Assembly (NCBI RefSeq): GCF_009301415.1
Contig: NZ_CP045072.1
Coordinates: 221,501-285,500, forward strand
Origin: Paracoccus kondratievae
GTDB lineage: Bacteria; Pseudomonadota; Alphaproteobacteria; Rhodobacterales; Rhodobacteraceae
Length of the DNA stretch: 64,000 bases
Direction: 5' to 3'
Shown here: piece by piece, positions 53,167 to 61,498 of the stretch
How positions within the stretch are numbered: position 1 is the first letter of the stretch
Layout of the letters: each line of letters begins with the position of its first letter
Translations under genes and position numbers: made by a program
Notes under the pieces: generated by a model
Databases searched by the model: none
Told to the model about the DNA's origin: nothing
What the model saw: only the letters and a program-made list of their open reading frames with translations

Positions 53167-54603
53167 TCAGACCGTCTCGGTCAGAAACTCGCGCACATCG
53201 GTCAGATGACCGCGAATGCCCGCCGCTGCCGCCATGACCGGCGACATCAGGTGGGTGCGGCCACCACGGCCCATGCGGCCCTCAAAGTTGCGGTTCGAGG
53301 TCGCGGCGCAGCGTTCGCCGGGGGCAAGCTGGTCGGGGTTCATGCCCAGACACATCGAACAGCCGGCCAGACGCCATTCAAAGCCGGCGTCGATAAAAAT
53401 CTTGTCCAGCCCCTCTTCCTCAGCCTGCATCCGCACCAGACCCGAGCCGGGCACGACCATGCCGCGCACACCCGGCGCCAGTTTCTGTCCCCTGAGGATC
53501 GAGGCCGCGGCGCGCAGATCCTCGATCCGGCCATTGGTGCAGGACCCGATAAAGACCGCGTCGATCTTGATTTCGTTCAGCGGGGTGCCCGGTTTCAGAC
53601 CCATGTAGTCAAGGCTGCGGCGCACGGCCTCGACCTTGCCGCCTTCGAAATCCTCGGGCGCGGGGACGTTGGCGGAGATCGGCAGAACGTCCTCGGGCGA
53701 GGTGCCCCAGGTCACGACCGGGGCGATGTCCTCGGCGCGGATGGTGATGACTTTGTCCCAATGCGCGCCTTCGTCGGAATACAGGGTTTTCCACCAGGCC
53801 AGCGCGGCCTCCCACGCGGCGCCTTTCGGCGCGTGCGGGCGGCCCTTGACGTATTCAAAGGTCTTTTCGTCAGGGGCGATCAGGCCGGCGCGGGCGCCAC
53901 CTTCGATCGCCATGTTGCAGACGGTCATCCGGCCTTCCATCGACAGGTCGCGGATCGCTTCGCCGCAATATTCGATGACATAGCCGGTGCCACCAGCCGT
54001 GCCGGTGTGGCCGATGATCGACAGCGTAATGTCCTTGGCGGTCACACCGGGGCGCAGCTTGCCGGTGATCTCGACCTTCATGTTCCTGGACTTTTTCTGG
54101 ATCAGCGTCTGGGTGGCCAGAACATGCTCGACCTCAGAGGTCCCGATGCCGTGGGCAAGCGCACCAAAAGCGCCATGGGTCGCGGTATGGCTGTCGCCGC
54201 AAACCACGGTCATGCCGGGCAGGGTCCAGCCCTGTTCGGGGCCGACGATGTGAACGATGCCCTGACGGATGTCGTTCATCGGGTAGTAGTTCAGCCCGAA
54301 TTCGCGGGCGTTCTTGTCCAGTTCAGCGACCTGGATACGACCCTCGGGGTTTTCGATGCCGTTCACGCGGTCGGCGGTGGTCGGGACGTTGTGGTCCGGC
54401 ACGGCGATGGTCTGGTCGGGGCGGCGCACCTTGCGCCCGGCCATGCGCAGGCCCTCGAATGCCTGGGGCGAGGTCACCTCATGCACGAGGTGGCGGTCGA
54501 TATAGAGGATGCAGGTCCCGTCATCAGAACGCTCGACCACATGGGCGTCAAAGATTTTGTCGTACAGGGTGCGGGGCGCGCCCGCGTTGGTGTTGCCGGT
54601 CAT
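53167..54603 (-). CDS. leuC: 3-isopropylmalate dehydratase large subunit
   Basis: A 478-residue aconitase-family protein. The first Fe-S cysteine is in [17 protein letters not shown] near residue 355, and the pair in [19 protein letters not shown] near 415. [21 protein letters not shown] and the start [12 protein letters not shown] are typical of LeuC. It carries the [4Fe-4S] cluster of the isomerase. It is separated from leuD by the plus-strand membrane gene. Confidence 0.96.
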   Translation of the reverse strand: MTGNTNAGAPRTLYDKIFDAHVVERSDDGTCILYIDRHLVHEVTSPQAFEGLRMAGRKVRRPDQTIAVPDHNVPTTADRVNGIENPEGRIQVAELDKNAREFGLNYYPMNDIRQGIVHIVGPEQGWTLPGMTVVCGDSHTATHGAFGALAHGIGTSEVEHVLATQTLIQKKSRNMKVEITGKLRPGVTAKDITLSIIGHTGTAGGTGYVIEYCGEAIRDLSMEGRMTVCNMAIEGGARAGLIAPDEKTFEYVKGRPHAPKGAAWEAALAWWKTLYSDEGAHWDKVITIRAEDIAPVVTWGTSPEDVLPISANVPAPEDFEGGKVEAVRRSLDYMGLKPGTPLNEIKIDAVFIGSCTNGRIEDLRAAASILRGQKLAPGVRGMVVPGSGLVRMQAEEEGLDKIFIDAGFEWRLAGCSMCLGMNPDQLAPGERCAATSNRNFEGRMGRGGRTHLMSPVMAAAAGIRGHLTDVREFLTETV

Positions 54604-54910
54604 GGCTGTCTCTTTTCTGGAAGACTAGCTGGGAAAAGGCGAAATTCGGGCCGCAGCAGGCGGCAGGGCGCGCGCAGGCGCCCGCGCCCGTCAAAGTCGG
54701 GCGGTGACGGACAGGGTTTCCCCGTAGAACCGACCCGGCAGGCGGGCACGGTCATGGATGTCGAAATAGACGAATCCTCGCATGCGCCCAGTAATAGGTT
54801 CATTTGCCCGTGTGTTCAATCATGTTCAACCGCTCTACACGGGGCTGTTAATTCCATCTCAGCAGTTTGGCCCTATCTTCCACGGCAAATGAGTCGGGAA
54901 GGGACCGGTC
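54604..54910. promoter_or_regulatory. Intergenic region upstream of leuC with a tandem 7-base repeat
   Basis: About 300 bases without a recognised gene, between divergent leuC and the small plus-strand gene. It contains TGTTCAA twice, 10 bases apart (54813-54819 and 54823-54829), which is one helical turn and looks like an operator. A very GC-rich run (about 54668-54690) lies nearer leuC. Confidence 0.4.
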
Positions 54911-55171
54911 ATGCTGATTCGCTTTGTCCTGCGGGCGATCCCGCTGATCTGCGTGGCGATTTTCGCGCTGGCGGTGCATGTCACCCACACACCGGCGGAA
55001 CGTGCGCGGGAAATGGCACATCTGGCAAACAGGCCGCTGACCTGGGCGGCGGGGCAGGTGCGCTGCGCCGATCCCTGGGGCAATCTGCCAGTTTCTGCCT
55101 GTCCCGGCGGCATTGAGGCCCAGAAAACCGACGTCCCCTCATTGAGCGGACGGAATTCCGTGCTAAATTAA
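54911..55171 (+). CDS. Small hypothetical protein with N-terminal membrane segment
   Basis: An 86-residue frame starting at ATG 54911 with GGGAAGGGA upstream. The first 25 residues (MLIRFVLRAIPLICVAIFALAV) are a membrane anchor or signal peptide. The rest, with CADPWGNLPVSACPGG, has two cysteines that could pair outside the cytoplasm. Not recognised. It lies just upstream of rsfS in the same direction, with a GC-palindrome at 55178-55191 between them. Confidence 0.5.
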   Translation: MLIRFVLRAIPLICVAIFALAVHVTHTPAERAREMAHLANRPLTWAAGQVRCADPWGNLPVSACPGGIEAQKTDVPSLSGRNSVLN

Positions 55172-55221
55172 TAAAACCCCGGCGCCGGGGGAGATCGGCG
55201 TGATGACCGGAGGATGAACCC

Positions 55222-55677
55222 CTGTCCAATACCGTCTCGCCGGCTACCACGCCGGCTGCGACCACCGCGGATTCCCAGCTGACGAGCGATCAGCTACTAA
55301 GCCGCATTCTTGCTTCGCTTGACGACGACAAGGCCGAGGATGTCGTGACCATCGACCTGCGCGGTCGCTCGGCCATGGCTGATCACATGGTGATCGCTTC
55401 GGGCCGGAACGCGCGCCAGGTAGCCTCGATCGCTGAAAAGCTGGTCGATCGGCTAAAGCAGCAATCCGGCCGCTCTGCCCGAATCGAGGGGAAAGAGACC
55501 GGCGATTGGGTGCTGATCGACACCGATGACGTGATCGTGCACGTATTCCGCCCCGAGGTCCGGGAATTCTATCAGCTGGAAAAGATGTGGATGCCGGCTG
55601 ATGCGCTGCGTTCGGCCACGCTGGACCGGATGCGTGCCGAACACGCCGCCGGACAGGCAGGCAAGCCCGAGAACTGA
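55222..55677 (+). CDS. rsfS: Ribosomal silencing factor RsfS, apparently with a CTG start
   Basis: The RsfS homology runs from LLSRILASLDDDKAEDVVTI through ADHMVIASGRNARQV, GDWVLIDTDDVIVHVF and REFYQLEKMW. The only standard start in frame, GTG 55345, would cut off the first helix and strand. Upstream the frame is open to a TGA near 55205 with no ATG, GTG or TTG. CTG 55222 lies 8 bases after GGAGG (55209-55213) and gives 151 residues. A one-base error in CCCC (55219-55222) joining ATG 55214 is the alternative. RsfS binds L14 and blocks subunit joining in starvation. rlmH follows at once. Confidence 0.75.
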   Translation: MSNTVSPATTPAATTADSQLTSDQLLSRILASLDDDKAEDVVTIDLRGRSAMADHMVIASGRNARQVASIAEKLVDRLKQQSGRSARIEGKETGDWVLIDTDDVIVHVFRPEVREFYQLEKMWMPADALRSATLDRMRAEHAAGQAGKPEN

Positions 55678-55680
55678 CAT

Positions 55681-56148
55681 ATGCGCATGGTCATTGCCGC
55701 GGTCGGGCGGCTGCGGCAGGGCCCCGAGGCGAAGCTTGTCGCCGATTATCTTGAACGTCACGCCAAGGCGGGCCGCGCCTTGGGTTTGCCGCCCGTCACC
55801 CTGGCCGAGGTCGAGGACAAGCGCGGCGGCGGCATGGCCGCCGAGGCGGCGCTGCTTTCCAAAGTCATCCCCGAAGGTGCCGCGCTGGTGGTGCTGGATG
55901 AGCGCGGGCAGATGCTCAGCTCTCCTGAGTTAGCCAGCCGAATCGCCGGCTGGCGCGATCAGGCGCGGGATGTGGCCTTTGTGATCGGCGGGGCAGATGG
56001 CATCGACCCCATGTTGCGCGACCGTGCTGATCTGGCGATCAGCTTTGGCCGGATGGTCTGGCCGCATATGCTGGTCCGGGTGATGCTGACCGAACAGATC
56101 TATCGCGCCACCACCATCCTTGCAGGCAGCCCCTATCACCGGGAATGA
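55681..56148 (+). CDS. rlmH: 23S rRNA (pseudouridine-1915-N3)-methyltransferase
   Basis: A 155-residue SPOUT methyltransferase. VFVIGGADGIDP-like FVIGGADGIDPMLRDRA, ISFGRMVWPHMLVRVMLTEQIYRA and the C-terminal GSPYHRE are the RlmH signature. It methylates pseudouridine 1915 in helix 69. It follows rsfS by 3 bases, the normal gene order. Confidence 0.95.
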   Translation: MRMVIAAVGRLRQGPEAKLVADYLERHAKAGRALGLPPVTLAEVEDKRGGGMAAEAALLSKVIPEGAALVVLDERGQMLSSPELASRIAGWRDQARDVAFVIGGADGIDPMLRDRADLAISFGRMVWPHMLVRVMLTEQIYRATTILAGSPYHRE

Positions 56149-56186
56149 TCTGTCCCCCCACCTGATGGGGACAACCGCCCGCCCCG

Positions 56187-57014
56187 TCAGGAGCAGGGCT
56201 CGACCCAGTTGTCGATGATCTCGACCGCCTCGTCGGCGCTTTCGACAAAGCTGATCAACTCCAGATCCTCGGGGCTGATGGTACCCGCCTTGGCCAGCGC
56301 CTCCCAGTTGATGACCTCGTTCCAGAACTCGGACCCGAACAGGATGAAGGGCACGCGTTTCATGCGCCCGGTCTGGATCAGGGTCAGCGCCTCGAACATC
56401 TCGTCCATGGTGCCAAAGCCGCCGGGGAAGATCGTCACCGCCTTGGCCCGCATCAGAAAGTGCATCTTGCGGATCGCGAAATAATGGAAGTTGAAGCACA
56501 GATCCGGCGTCACATAAGCGTTCGGAGCCTGCTCATGCGGCAGCACGATTGACAGGCCGATCGAGGTGCCGCCGGCCTCATGTGCGCCAAGGTTGCCGGC
56601 CTCCATCACCCCAGGACCGCCACCGGTGCAGATCACATTCTCGGCGCCATAGCTTTTCAGGCTGCGCTCGGTCATCAGCCGGGCAAAGCGCCGCGCCTCG
56701 TCATAGTAATGCGACAGGGCGGCCAGCGTCGGCGTGCGGGCCGTCTCGCGCTGATCGGGTGCCGGGATCCGGGCACCGCCGAACATCACCACGGTCGAGC
56801 GGATGCCGCGCGCATCCATGATCATCTGCGGTTTCAGCAGCTCAAGCTGCAGCCGGACCGGACGCAGCTCTTCGCGCAGCAGGAACTCGGTATCAGTAAA
56901 GGCCAGCCGATAAGCCGGTGCGCGCGTCTGCGGCGTATCGGGGGTGGTCCTGGTTACCTGGACATCCTGATGGCTGTCACGGAACGGATTGCTGCGCTCT
57001 TCAAACTCTGTCAT
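56187..57014 (-). CDS. LOG-family nucleotide phosphoribohydrolase-like protein
   Basis: A 275-residue protein of the long LOG/TIGR00730 type. [20 protein letters not shown] near residue 125 and [19 protein letters not shown] near 195 are the substrate-binding motifs (GGGxGxMEA and PGGxGTxxE). The N-terminal 85 residues have no counterpart in short plant LOG enzymes. LOG proteins release ribose phosphate from nucleoside monophosphates. It is divergent from dapD. Confidence 0.85.
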   Translation of the reverse strand: MTEFEERSNPFRDSHQDVQVTRTTPDTPQTRAPAYRLAFTDTEFLLREELRPVRLQLELLKPQMIMDARGIRSTVVMFGGARIPAPDQRETARTPTLAALSHYYDEARRFARLMTERSLKSYGAENVICTGGGPGVMEAGNLGAHEAGGTSIGLSIVLPHEQAPNAYVTPDLCFNFHYFAIRKMHFLMRAKAVTIFPGGFGTMDEMFEALTLIQTGRMKRVPFILFGSEFWNEVINWEALAKAGTISPEDLELISFVESADEAVEIIDNWVEPCS

Positions 57015-57108
57015 CCAAACCTCTGGCACGGACTGCCGCACATTGCGCGGCCGCAGCCCTCGGCTTATAGCCCTTGGTCAGGAGTTTCCACCGTTGAGAG
57101 GCCAGACC

Positions 57109-57936
57109 ATGTCGAATGACGCCCTTGAAGCCGCCATCGAAGCCGCCTGGGAGAACCGTGACCAGATCACCCCGGCCACCAGGGGCGAGGTCCGCGACGC
57201 CATCGAGGCGACGCTGGAGGCACTGGACAAGGGCGTGCTGCGCGTCGCCGAAAAACGTGACAATAACGACTGGCATGTCAATCAATGGGCGAAAAAGGCG
57301 GTGCTGCTGGGCTTTCGCCTGAAGGATATGGAGATCCACAGCGGCGGCCCGCAGGGCGGTACCTGGTGGGACAAGGTAGACAGCAAATTCGCCAGCTGGG
57401 GCGAAGCCCAGTGGAAAGAGGCGGGCTTTCGCGCCGTGCCGAACTGTGTCGTCCGCCGCTCGGCCTATATTGCCAGGGGCGCGGTGCTGATGCCCAGCTT
57501 TGTGAACCTGGGCGCCTATGTCGATGAAGGTACCATGGTTGATACCTGGGTCACCGTCGGCTCTTGCGCGCAGATCGGCAAGAACGTGCACCTGTCGGGC
57601 GGCGTCGGCATTGGCGGCGTGCTGGAGCCCATGCAGGCCGGTCCGACCATCATCGAGGACAACTGCTTTATCGGCGCCCGCTCTGAGGTGGTCGAAGGCG
57701 TGATCGTGCGCGAAGGCTCTGTCCTCGGGATGGGCGTGTTTATCGGCAAATCGACCAAGATCGTGGACCGCGAAACCGGCGAGGTCACCTATGGCGAGGT
57801 TCCGGCGGGTTCAGTCGTCGTCTCGGGTTCGCTGCCGTCCAGGAATGGCGTGAACCTGTATTGCGCGGTGATCGTCAAGCGCGTCGATGCGCAGACCCGT
57901 TCAAAAACCTCGATCAACGAGCTTTTGCGCGATTGA
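57109..57936 (+). CDS. dapD: 2,3,4,5-tetrahydropyridine-2,6-dicarboxylate N-succinyltransferase
   Basis: A 275-residue left-handed beta-helix enzyme. ATG 57109 gives [20 protein letters not shown]. The hexapeptide region has [40 protein letters not shown] and [19 protein letters not shown]. It succinylates tetrahydrodipicolinate in lysine and diaminopimelate synthesis. An imperfect stem (GGCCGCgTCGCA / TGCGAgGCGGCC) after the gene may be a terminator. Confidence 0.97.
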   Translation: MSNDALEAAIEAAWENRDQITPATRGEVRDAIEATLEALDKGVLRVAEKRDNNDWHVNQWAKKAVLLGFRLKDMEIHSGGPQGGTWWDKVDSKFASWGEAQWKEAGFRAVPNCVVRRSAYIARGAVLMPSFVNLGAYVDEGTMVDTWVTVGSCAQIGKNVHLSGGVGIGGVLEPMQAGPTIIEDNCFIGARSEVVEGVIVREGSVLGMGVFIGKSTKIVDRETGEVTYGEVPAGSVVVSGSLPSRNGVNLYCAVIVKRVDAQTRSKTSINELLRD

Positions 57937-57949
57937 TCCGCCAATCCGG

Positions 57950-57984
57950 CCGCGTCGCATACACCAAGTTGCGAGGCGGCCGTG
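57950..57984 (+). terminator. Imperfect stem-loop after dapD
   Basis: GGCCGCGTCGCA pairs with TGCGAGGCGGCC across a loop of about 10 bases with one mismatch. No T-run follows, so it is at best a weak or factor-assisted terminator. Confidence 0.4.
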
Positions 57985-58042
57985 AACCGAAGCCGGGTTT
58001 GTGCGTTCTGTCCGCATGACATCTTGAAAGCGGAGGTATCAC

Positions 58043-58294
58043 ATGCAGGGTTTGGGTTGGCTGGCGGCGATCATCGTCGGTGGTCTGGCGGGCTGGATCG
58101 CCAGCAGCATCATGAAGGCCGATACGGGGATCATCCTCAACGTCATTCTTGGCATCGTCGGCGCGGTGGTCGGCAATGCGCTTCTGGGCCTTGTCGGGCT
58201 GAATGCGCAGGCGGGCAGCTGGCTTGCCCAGGGCGTGGCGGGACTGGTCGGCGCGGTGCTGCTGATCTGGCTTTATCGCGCGGTCGCGGGTTAG
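58043..58294 (+). CDS. GlsB/YeaQ/YmgE family stress-response membrane protein
   Basis: An 83-residue protein with three membrane helices. The family pattern is clear: a glycine-rich first helix (IIVGGLAGWIASSIMK), ILNVILGIVGAVVGNALLG, and a last helix LVGAVLLIWLYRAV. Such proteins are induced by general stress in several bacteria. AAGCGGAGGTATCAC lies upstream of ATG 58043. Confidence 0.85.
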   Translation: MQGLGWLAAIIVGGLAGWIASSIMKADTGIILNVILGIVGAVVGNALLGLVGLNAQAGSWLAQGVAGLVGAVLLIWLYRAVAG

Positions 58295-58314
58295 GGCGCC
58301 CGCACGAAAACAGG

Positions 58315-58343
58315 AAAGGGGGGTGGATTTTCCGCCCCCTTTT
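58315..58343. terminator. Terminator between glsB-like and ybaK-like genes
   Basis: AAAGGGGGGTGGA pairs with TCCGCCCCCTTTT, with a short loop of T residues. The T-run on the right and A-run on the left serve the two converging genes. Confidence 0.65.
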
Positions 58344-58351
58344 CTTTGGGG

Positions 58352-58822
58352 TCAGGCGGTGAAATCCGCCGTCTGTGCGCCGGTCACGCGGATCAGGTCC
58401 TGTGGCGTAATGGAGAACACATGGCGTGGTGTGCCAGCCGCCGCCCATACGGTCGAAAACTCCAGCAGGCGCGGGTCTATCCATGCCTCAAGCGGGCGCA
58501 GATGCCCGACCGGCGCCACACCGCCGATGGCAAAGCCGGTCTCGGCGCGGATCAGCTCGGCATCGGCCTTGCCCAGCTTCTGTCCCGCGACCGCAGTTGC
58601 CTTGGCCGGATCGACCCGGTTGCCGCCTGCAGTCAGGAACAGCACGACATGGCCGCTGTCCTCGCCCCGGAAAATGATGGATTTGGCAATCTGATCGACC
58701 TCGCAGCCGATTGCTGCAGCCGCGCCTTCGGCGGTGCGGGCGCTGTCGTCGGTCTCGCGGATCTCGGCGGTCAGGTCCGCCTCTTGCAGTGCGGTGCGCA
58801 CCCGCCGCAAGCTCTTGCTCAT
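58352..58822 (-). CDS. YbaK/EbsC-type aminoacyl-tRNA deacylase
   Basis: A 156-residue protein. IAKSIIFRGEDSGHVVLFLTAG near residue 45 holds the conserved lysine, and AIGGVAPVGH near 107 the GGxxP loop of YbaK/ProX enzymes. These edit Cys-tRNA(Pro) or Ala-tRNA(Pro). ATG 58822 follows GGAGGCA; the longer open frame upstream is rejected. Confidence 0.88.
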   Translation of the reverse strand: MSKSLRRVRTALQEADLTAEIRETDDSARTAEGAAAAIGCEVDQIAKSIIFRGEDSGHVVLFLTAGGNRVDPAKATAVAGQKLGKADAELIRAETGFAIGGVAPVGHLRPLEAWIDPRLLEFSTVWAAAGTPRHVFSITPQDLIRVTGAQTADFTA

Positions 58823-58878
58823 TGCCTCCTCCATCTGTTTCGGGCGATATGACCGCAAGTTGGCGCAAAGGAAAAGCC

Positions 58879-59193
58879 ATGCAACAGGTTTATACGCTTC
58901 TGGTCGAGGTCGGGCGCGCTGCAGAGGACGGGCTGCCCGAAGGTGCGACCGGCGCGGCGCTGGTCTGCTACGCATCGGGCAAGGACGAAGATGAGGCGGT
59001 GCGCGAGACCGTCGCCATCCTGAAACAGGCCGGCCTTGCACCGCTGGAGGTCACCGGCCACGGCACGATCGAAGAGCGTCTGGCCGAGGGGCATGAGATC
59101 TCCGACGAAGAACGCGCCCTGATGGAGCGTGCCCGCCAAGAGAATGCCGTCATCGTCGCGCAGATGGAGACGCTCTATGACCACGAGGACTGA
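58879..59193 (+). CDS. Hypothetical 104-residue protein
   Basis: A soluble protein from ATG 58879 after AAAGGAAA. It begins MQQVYTLLVEVGRAAEDGLP, has VCYASGKDEDEAVRETVAIL and LEVTGHGTIEERLAEGHEIS, and ends in an acidic helix. No known domain comes to mind, though the pattern is that of a conserved housekeeping protein. It is divergent from the YbaK-like gene and followed by the transglycosylase. Confidence 0.65.
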   Translation: MQQVYTLLVEVGRAAEDGLPEGATGAALVCYASGKDEDEAVRETVAILKQAGLAPLEVTGHGTIEERLAEGHEISDEERALMERARQENAVIVAQMETLYDHED

Positions 59194-59269
59194 TCCGCCC
59201 CTATCCAGCCGGCCCATGCTGGGTTAGACTGACCGAAACCAGAACAAAAGCACGGAACGGACAGGCAGA

Positions 59270-60520
59270 ATGACCAGACGCATCATGCGCATTGCGACCG
59301 CCGCCCTGCTGATCGGCACGCTGGCCGGTTGTGGCGTTTCGCTGAACAGGACCCCCGGCGCGGTTGGCGGCAATTTCAGCGGGTTGCCCACTGCGGGAGG
59401 GCAGGGTTCTGAGGCAGGTTTCCGGAACTGGGTGCAAAGCTTCCGTCCGCGCGCGCTGGCTGCCGGGATCTCGCCCACGGTCTTTGACAGCGCCATGGCG
59501 GATGCCCATTATCAGCCCAGCCTTGTCGCTCTTGATCGCAAGCAGAGCGAATTTACCAAGCCGATCTGGGAATATCTCGACGGTGCCATCGGGACGCGCG
59601 GCGCGACCGGTCGCAGCAAGGCCGCGCAATATGCAAGCACACTGTCGGCAATTGAATCCCGCTATGGCGTCCCACGTGAAATCGTGCTGGCGGTCTGGGG
59701 GATGGAATCGAACTTTGGCGTCAATCGTGGCAATACCCGCATCGTGCCGGCACTGGCAACGCTGGCCTATGACGGCCGCCGGGGTGAGTTCTTTGCGGGT
59801 GAGCTGGTCGCCGCGCTGCGCATCATCCAGTCCGGCGATGTCGACAGCGCCCATATGGTCGGCAGCTGGGCGGGGGCCATGGGCCATACGCAGTTCATGC
59901 CGTCATCCTTCCTTGCCCATGCGGTAGACTTTAACGGGGACGGCCGCCGCGACATCTGGTCGAACGATCCGACCGACGCGCTGGCCTCGACCGCAAGCTA
60001 TCTGCGCCAGAACGGCTGGCGTTCGGGTCAAAGCTGGGGCGCTGAGGTGATCCTGCCTCCGGGCTTTGACTTCAACCAGACCGGTAAATCGGTGCAGCAT
60101 TCCGGCAGCCAATGGGCGTCTATGGGTGTGCGCACGGTCAGCGGCGCGCCGGTGCCTTCGGGTTCGATCCTGGCCCCGGCGGGTGCGCGCGGTCCGGCCT
60201 TCCTGATCACCGGGAATTTCCGCGCCATCCTGAAATACAATGCCTCGGACAGCTATGCGCTGGCCGTTGCCTATCTGGGTGAGGCCATCGCCGGCCGTCC
60301 CGGCATTCAGGGCAACTGGCCGCGCGGAGACCGCACCCTGTCAAACACCGAAAAGGCCGAGATCCAGCGCCTGCTGATGGCCAAGGGCTTTGACACCGGC
60401 GGGGTGGACGGCAAACTGGGGAGCCAGTCGACCGAGGCCATCAAGGCCTTCCAACGCTCGCGCGGTGTGACGCCTGACGGCTATGCCGATACCCGCTTGC
60501 TGGCGATGCTGCGAGGCTGA
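59270..60520 (+). CDS. Lytic murein transglycosylase, MltB type, with peptidoglycan-binding domain
   Basis: A 416-residue lipoprotein. Residues 1-21 end in LAGCG, a lipobox that would anchor it to a membrane. The MltB catalytic domain has VLAVWGMESNFGVNRG (catalytic Glu) near 145, LVAALRIIQSGDVD, and WAGAMGHTQFMPSSF. The C-terminal peptidoglycan-binding domain (about 350-416) has GVDGKLGSQSTEAIKAFQRSRGV. It cleaves glycan strands with formation of 1,6-anhydroMurNAc. Confidence 0.93.
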   Translation: MTRRIMRIATAALLIGTLAGCGVSLNRTPGAVGGNFSGLPTAGGQGSEAGFRNWVQSFRPRALAAGISPTVFDSAMADAHYQPSLVALDRKQSEFTKPIWEYLDGAIGTRGATGRSKAAQYASTLSAIESRYGVPREIVLAVWGMESNFGVNRGNTRIVPALATLAYDGRRGEFFAGELVAALRIIQSGDVDSAHMVGSWAGAMGHTQFMPSSFLAHAVDFNGDGRRDIWSNDPTDALASTASYLRQNGWRSGQSWGAEVILPPGFDFNQTGKSVQHSGSQWASMGVRTVSGAPVPSGSILAPAGARGPAFLITGNFRAILKYNASDSYALAVAYLGEAIAGRPGIQGNWPRGDRTLSNTEKAEIQRLLMAKGFDTGGVDGKLGSQSTEAIKAFQRSRGVTPDGYADTRLLAMLRG

Positions 60521-61006
60521 GAGCGCGGAACCAGCGGTCATTACCTGCGGTGTGGCCTTGGTGCGGGGGCGGCAGGACCGCCCCTTGGCGAAGCAGGGGC
60601 TATGCAATCCGCAGGTGGCGTTTCTCCATGCCAGAACATCCGAAAGAATCGGGCGCCTGTGACCCTGGCCTGACATGATGGCGCCGGGATGACGGCAAGG
60701 TCATGTATATACACGGCATATCCGGTGTGTGCGCTATCGCAGCGAACGCGGCTTATCCCCATTGACACAGGGAATACGGCGATCACTTCGCCGACGATCC
60801 CGAACCGGCCCGCTTATCCCGGCGTATGCCGGGAACACTATGAAAACGGGCAGGCCGGTCCCGGGCTGGCGGATTATCCCCGCACATCGGGGACGCGCTT
60901 TCTTGATGCGGGCCTGAAGGTTGTGACCTGTCCATCCCCGCGCAGGCGGGGAAACCCTTCCCGATCCGACCCAAAGCAAGCCCGCCCGGCCCCGGACGGA
61001 CTGCCT
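60521..61006. other. 486-base intergenic region holding a decayed CRISPR-like array
   Basis: Between the transglycosylase and rppH there is no convincing gene. The first 220 bases hold nothing I can name. The rest contains four degenerate repeats (see the CRISPR entry). Frames through the repeats give peptides such as LIPAYAGNT, which I recall as a typical artefact of translating type I-E CRISPR repeats. Confidence 0.6.
60749..60956 (-). CRISPR. Degenerate type I-E-like CRISPR array, four repeats
   Basis: Four repeats start at 60749, 60810, 60870 and 60928, spaced 61, 60 and 58 bases. Each has the hairpin form of type I-E repeats read from the complementary strand: TTATCCC...GGGAA. Copy 2 (60810-60838) is the clearest: CTTATCCCGGCGTATGCC then GGGAACAC. 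Copy 4 (60928-60956) has a perfect core ATCCCCGCGCAGGCGGGGAA. Copy 1 has lost part of the stem and copy 3 has a one-base deletion. Spacers are 32, 31 and 30 bases; 32 is canonical for I-E. No cas genes are in view. It is best read as a relic. Confidence 0.6.
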
Positions 61007-61498
61007 TCAAGCCAGAATTTCGCGGAAATCGGCGAGGACGCGGGCATAGACCTCGCGCTTGAAAGGTACGATGCTCTCGATCAGGTCCGAGGCCCGCATC
61101 CACTGCCACCGGTCGAACTCCGGGTGTTCGGTCTCAATACGGATGGCGTCGTCGGCACCGTGAAAGCGCATGGCAAACCATTTCTGCTTTTGCCCGCCGT
61201 ATTTGCCCTTCCAGACCTTGCCCAAAAGCTCGGGCGGCAGGTCATAGGTCACCCAGTCCGGGGTTTCGGACACCACCTCGACCAGATCGGGGGTGACGCC
61301 GGTTTCCTCGACCAGCTCGCGCAACGCGGCCTCGCGCGGGGTTTCGCCCTTGTCGATGCCGCCCTGAGGCATCTGCCAGGCGGGGCCGGGATTGTCGATG
61401 CGCTGCCCGGCAAAAATCAGCCCGGCGGGGTTGATCAGCACCACCCCCGCACAGGGACGATAGGGCAGGCCCGACGGGCCGAGCAGCTCTGTGCTCAT
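61007..61498 (-). CDS. rppH: RNA pyrophosphohydrolase
   Basis: A 163-residue Nudix enzyme. The Nudix box is [20 protein letters not shown] near residue 46, and [14 protein letters not shown] and WQMPQGGI precede it, as in RppH/IalA proteins. It removes pyrophosphate from the 5' ends of mRNAs and so starts decay by RNase E. ATG 61498 overlaps the ctpA stop by 4 bases. Confidence 0.95.
   Translation of the reverse strand: MSTELLGPSGLPYRPCAGVVLINPAGLIFAGQRIDNPGPAWQMPQGGIDKGETPREAALRELVEETGVTPDLVEVVSETPDWVTYDLPPELLGKVWKGKYGGQKQKWFAMRFHGADDAIRIETEHPEFDRWQWMRASDLIESIVPFKREVYARVLADFREILA

Noticed and set aside
60729-60917. A 62-codon plus-strand frame in the transglycosylase-rppH gap
   Set aside because: Its repeated LIPAYAGNT / IIPAHRGR-type segments are translations of the CRISPR-like repeats, a known artefact, not a protein.
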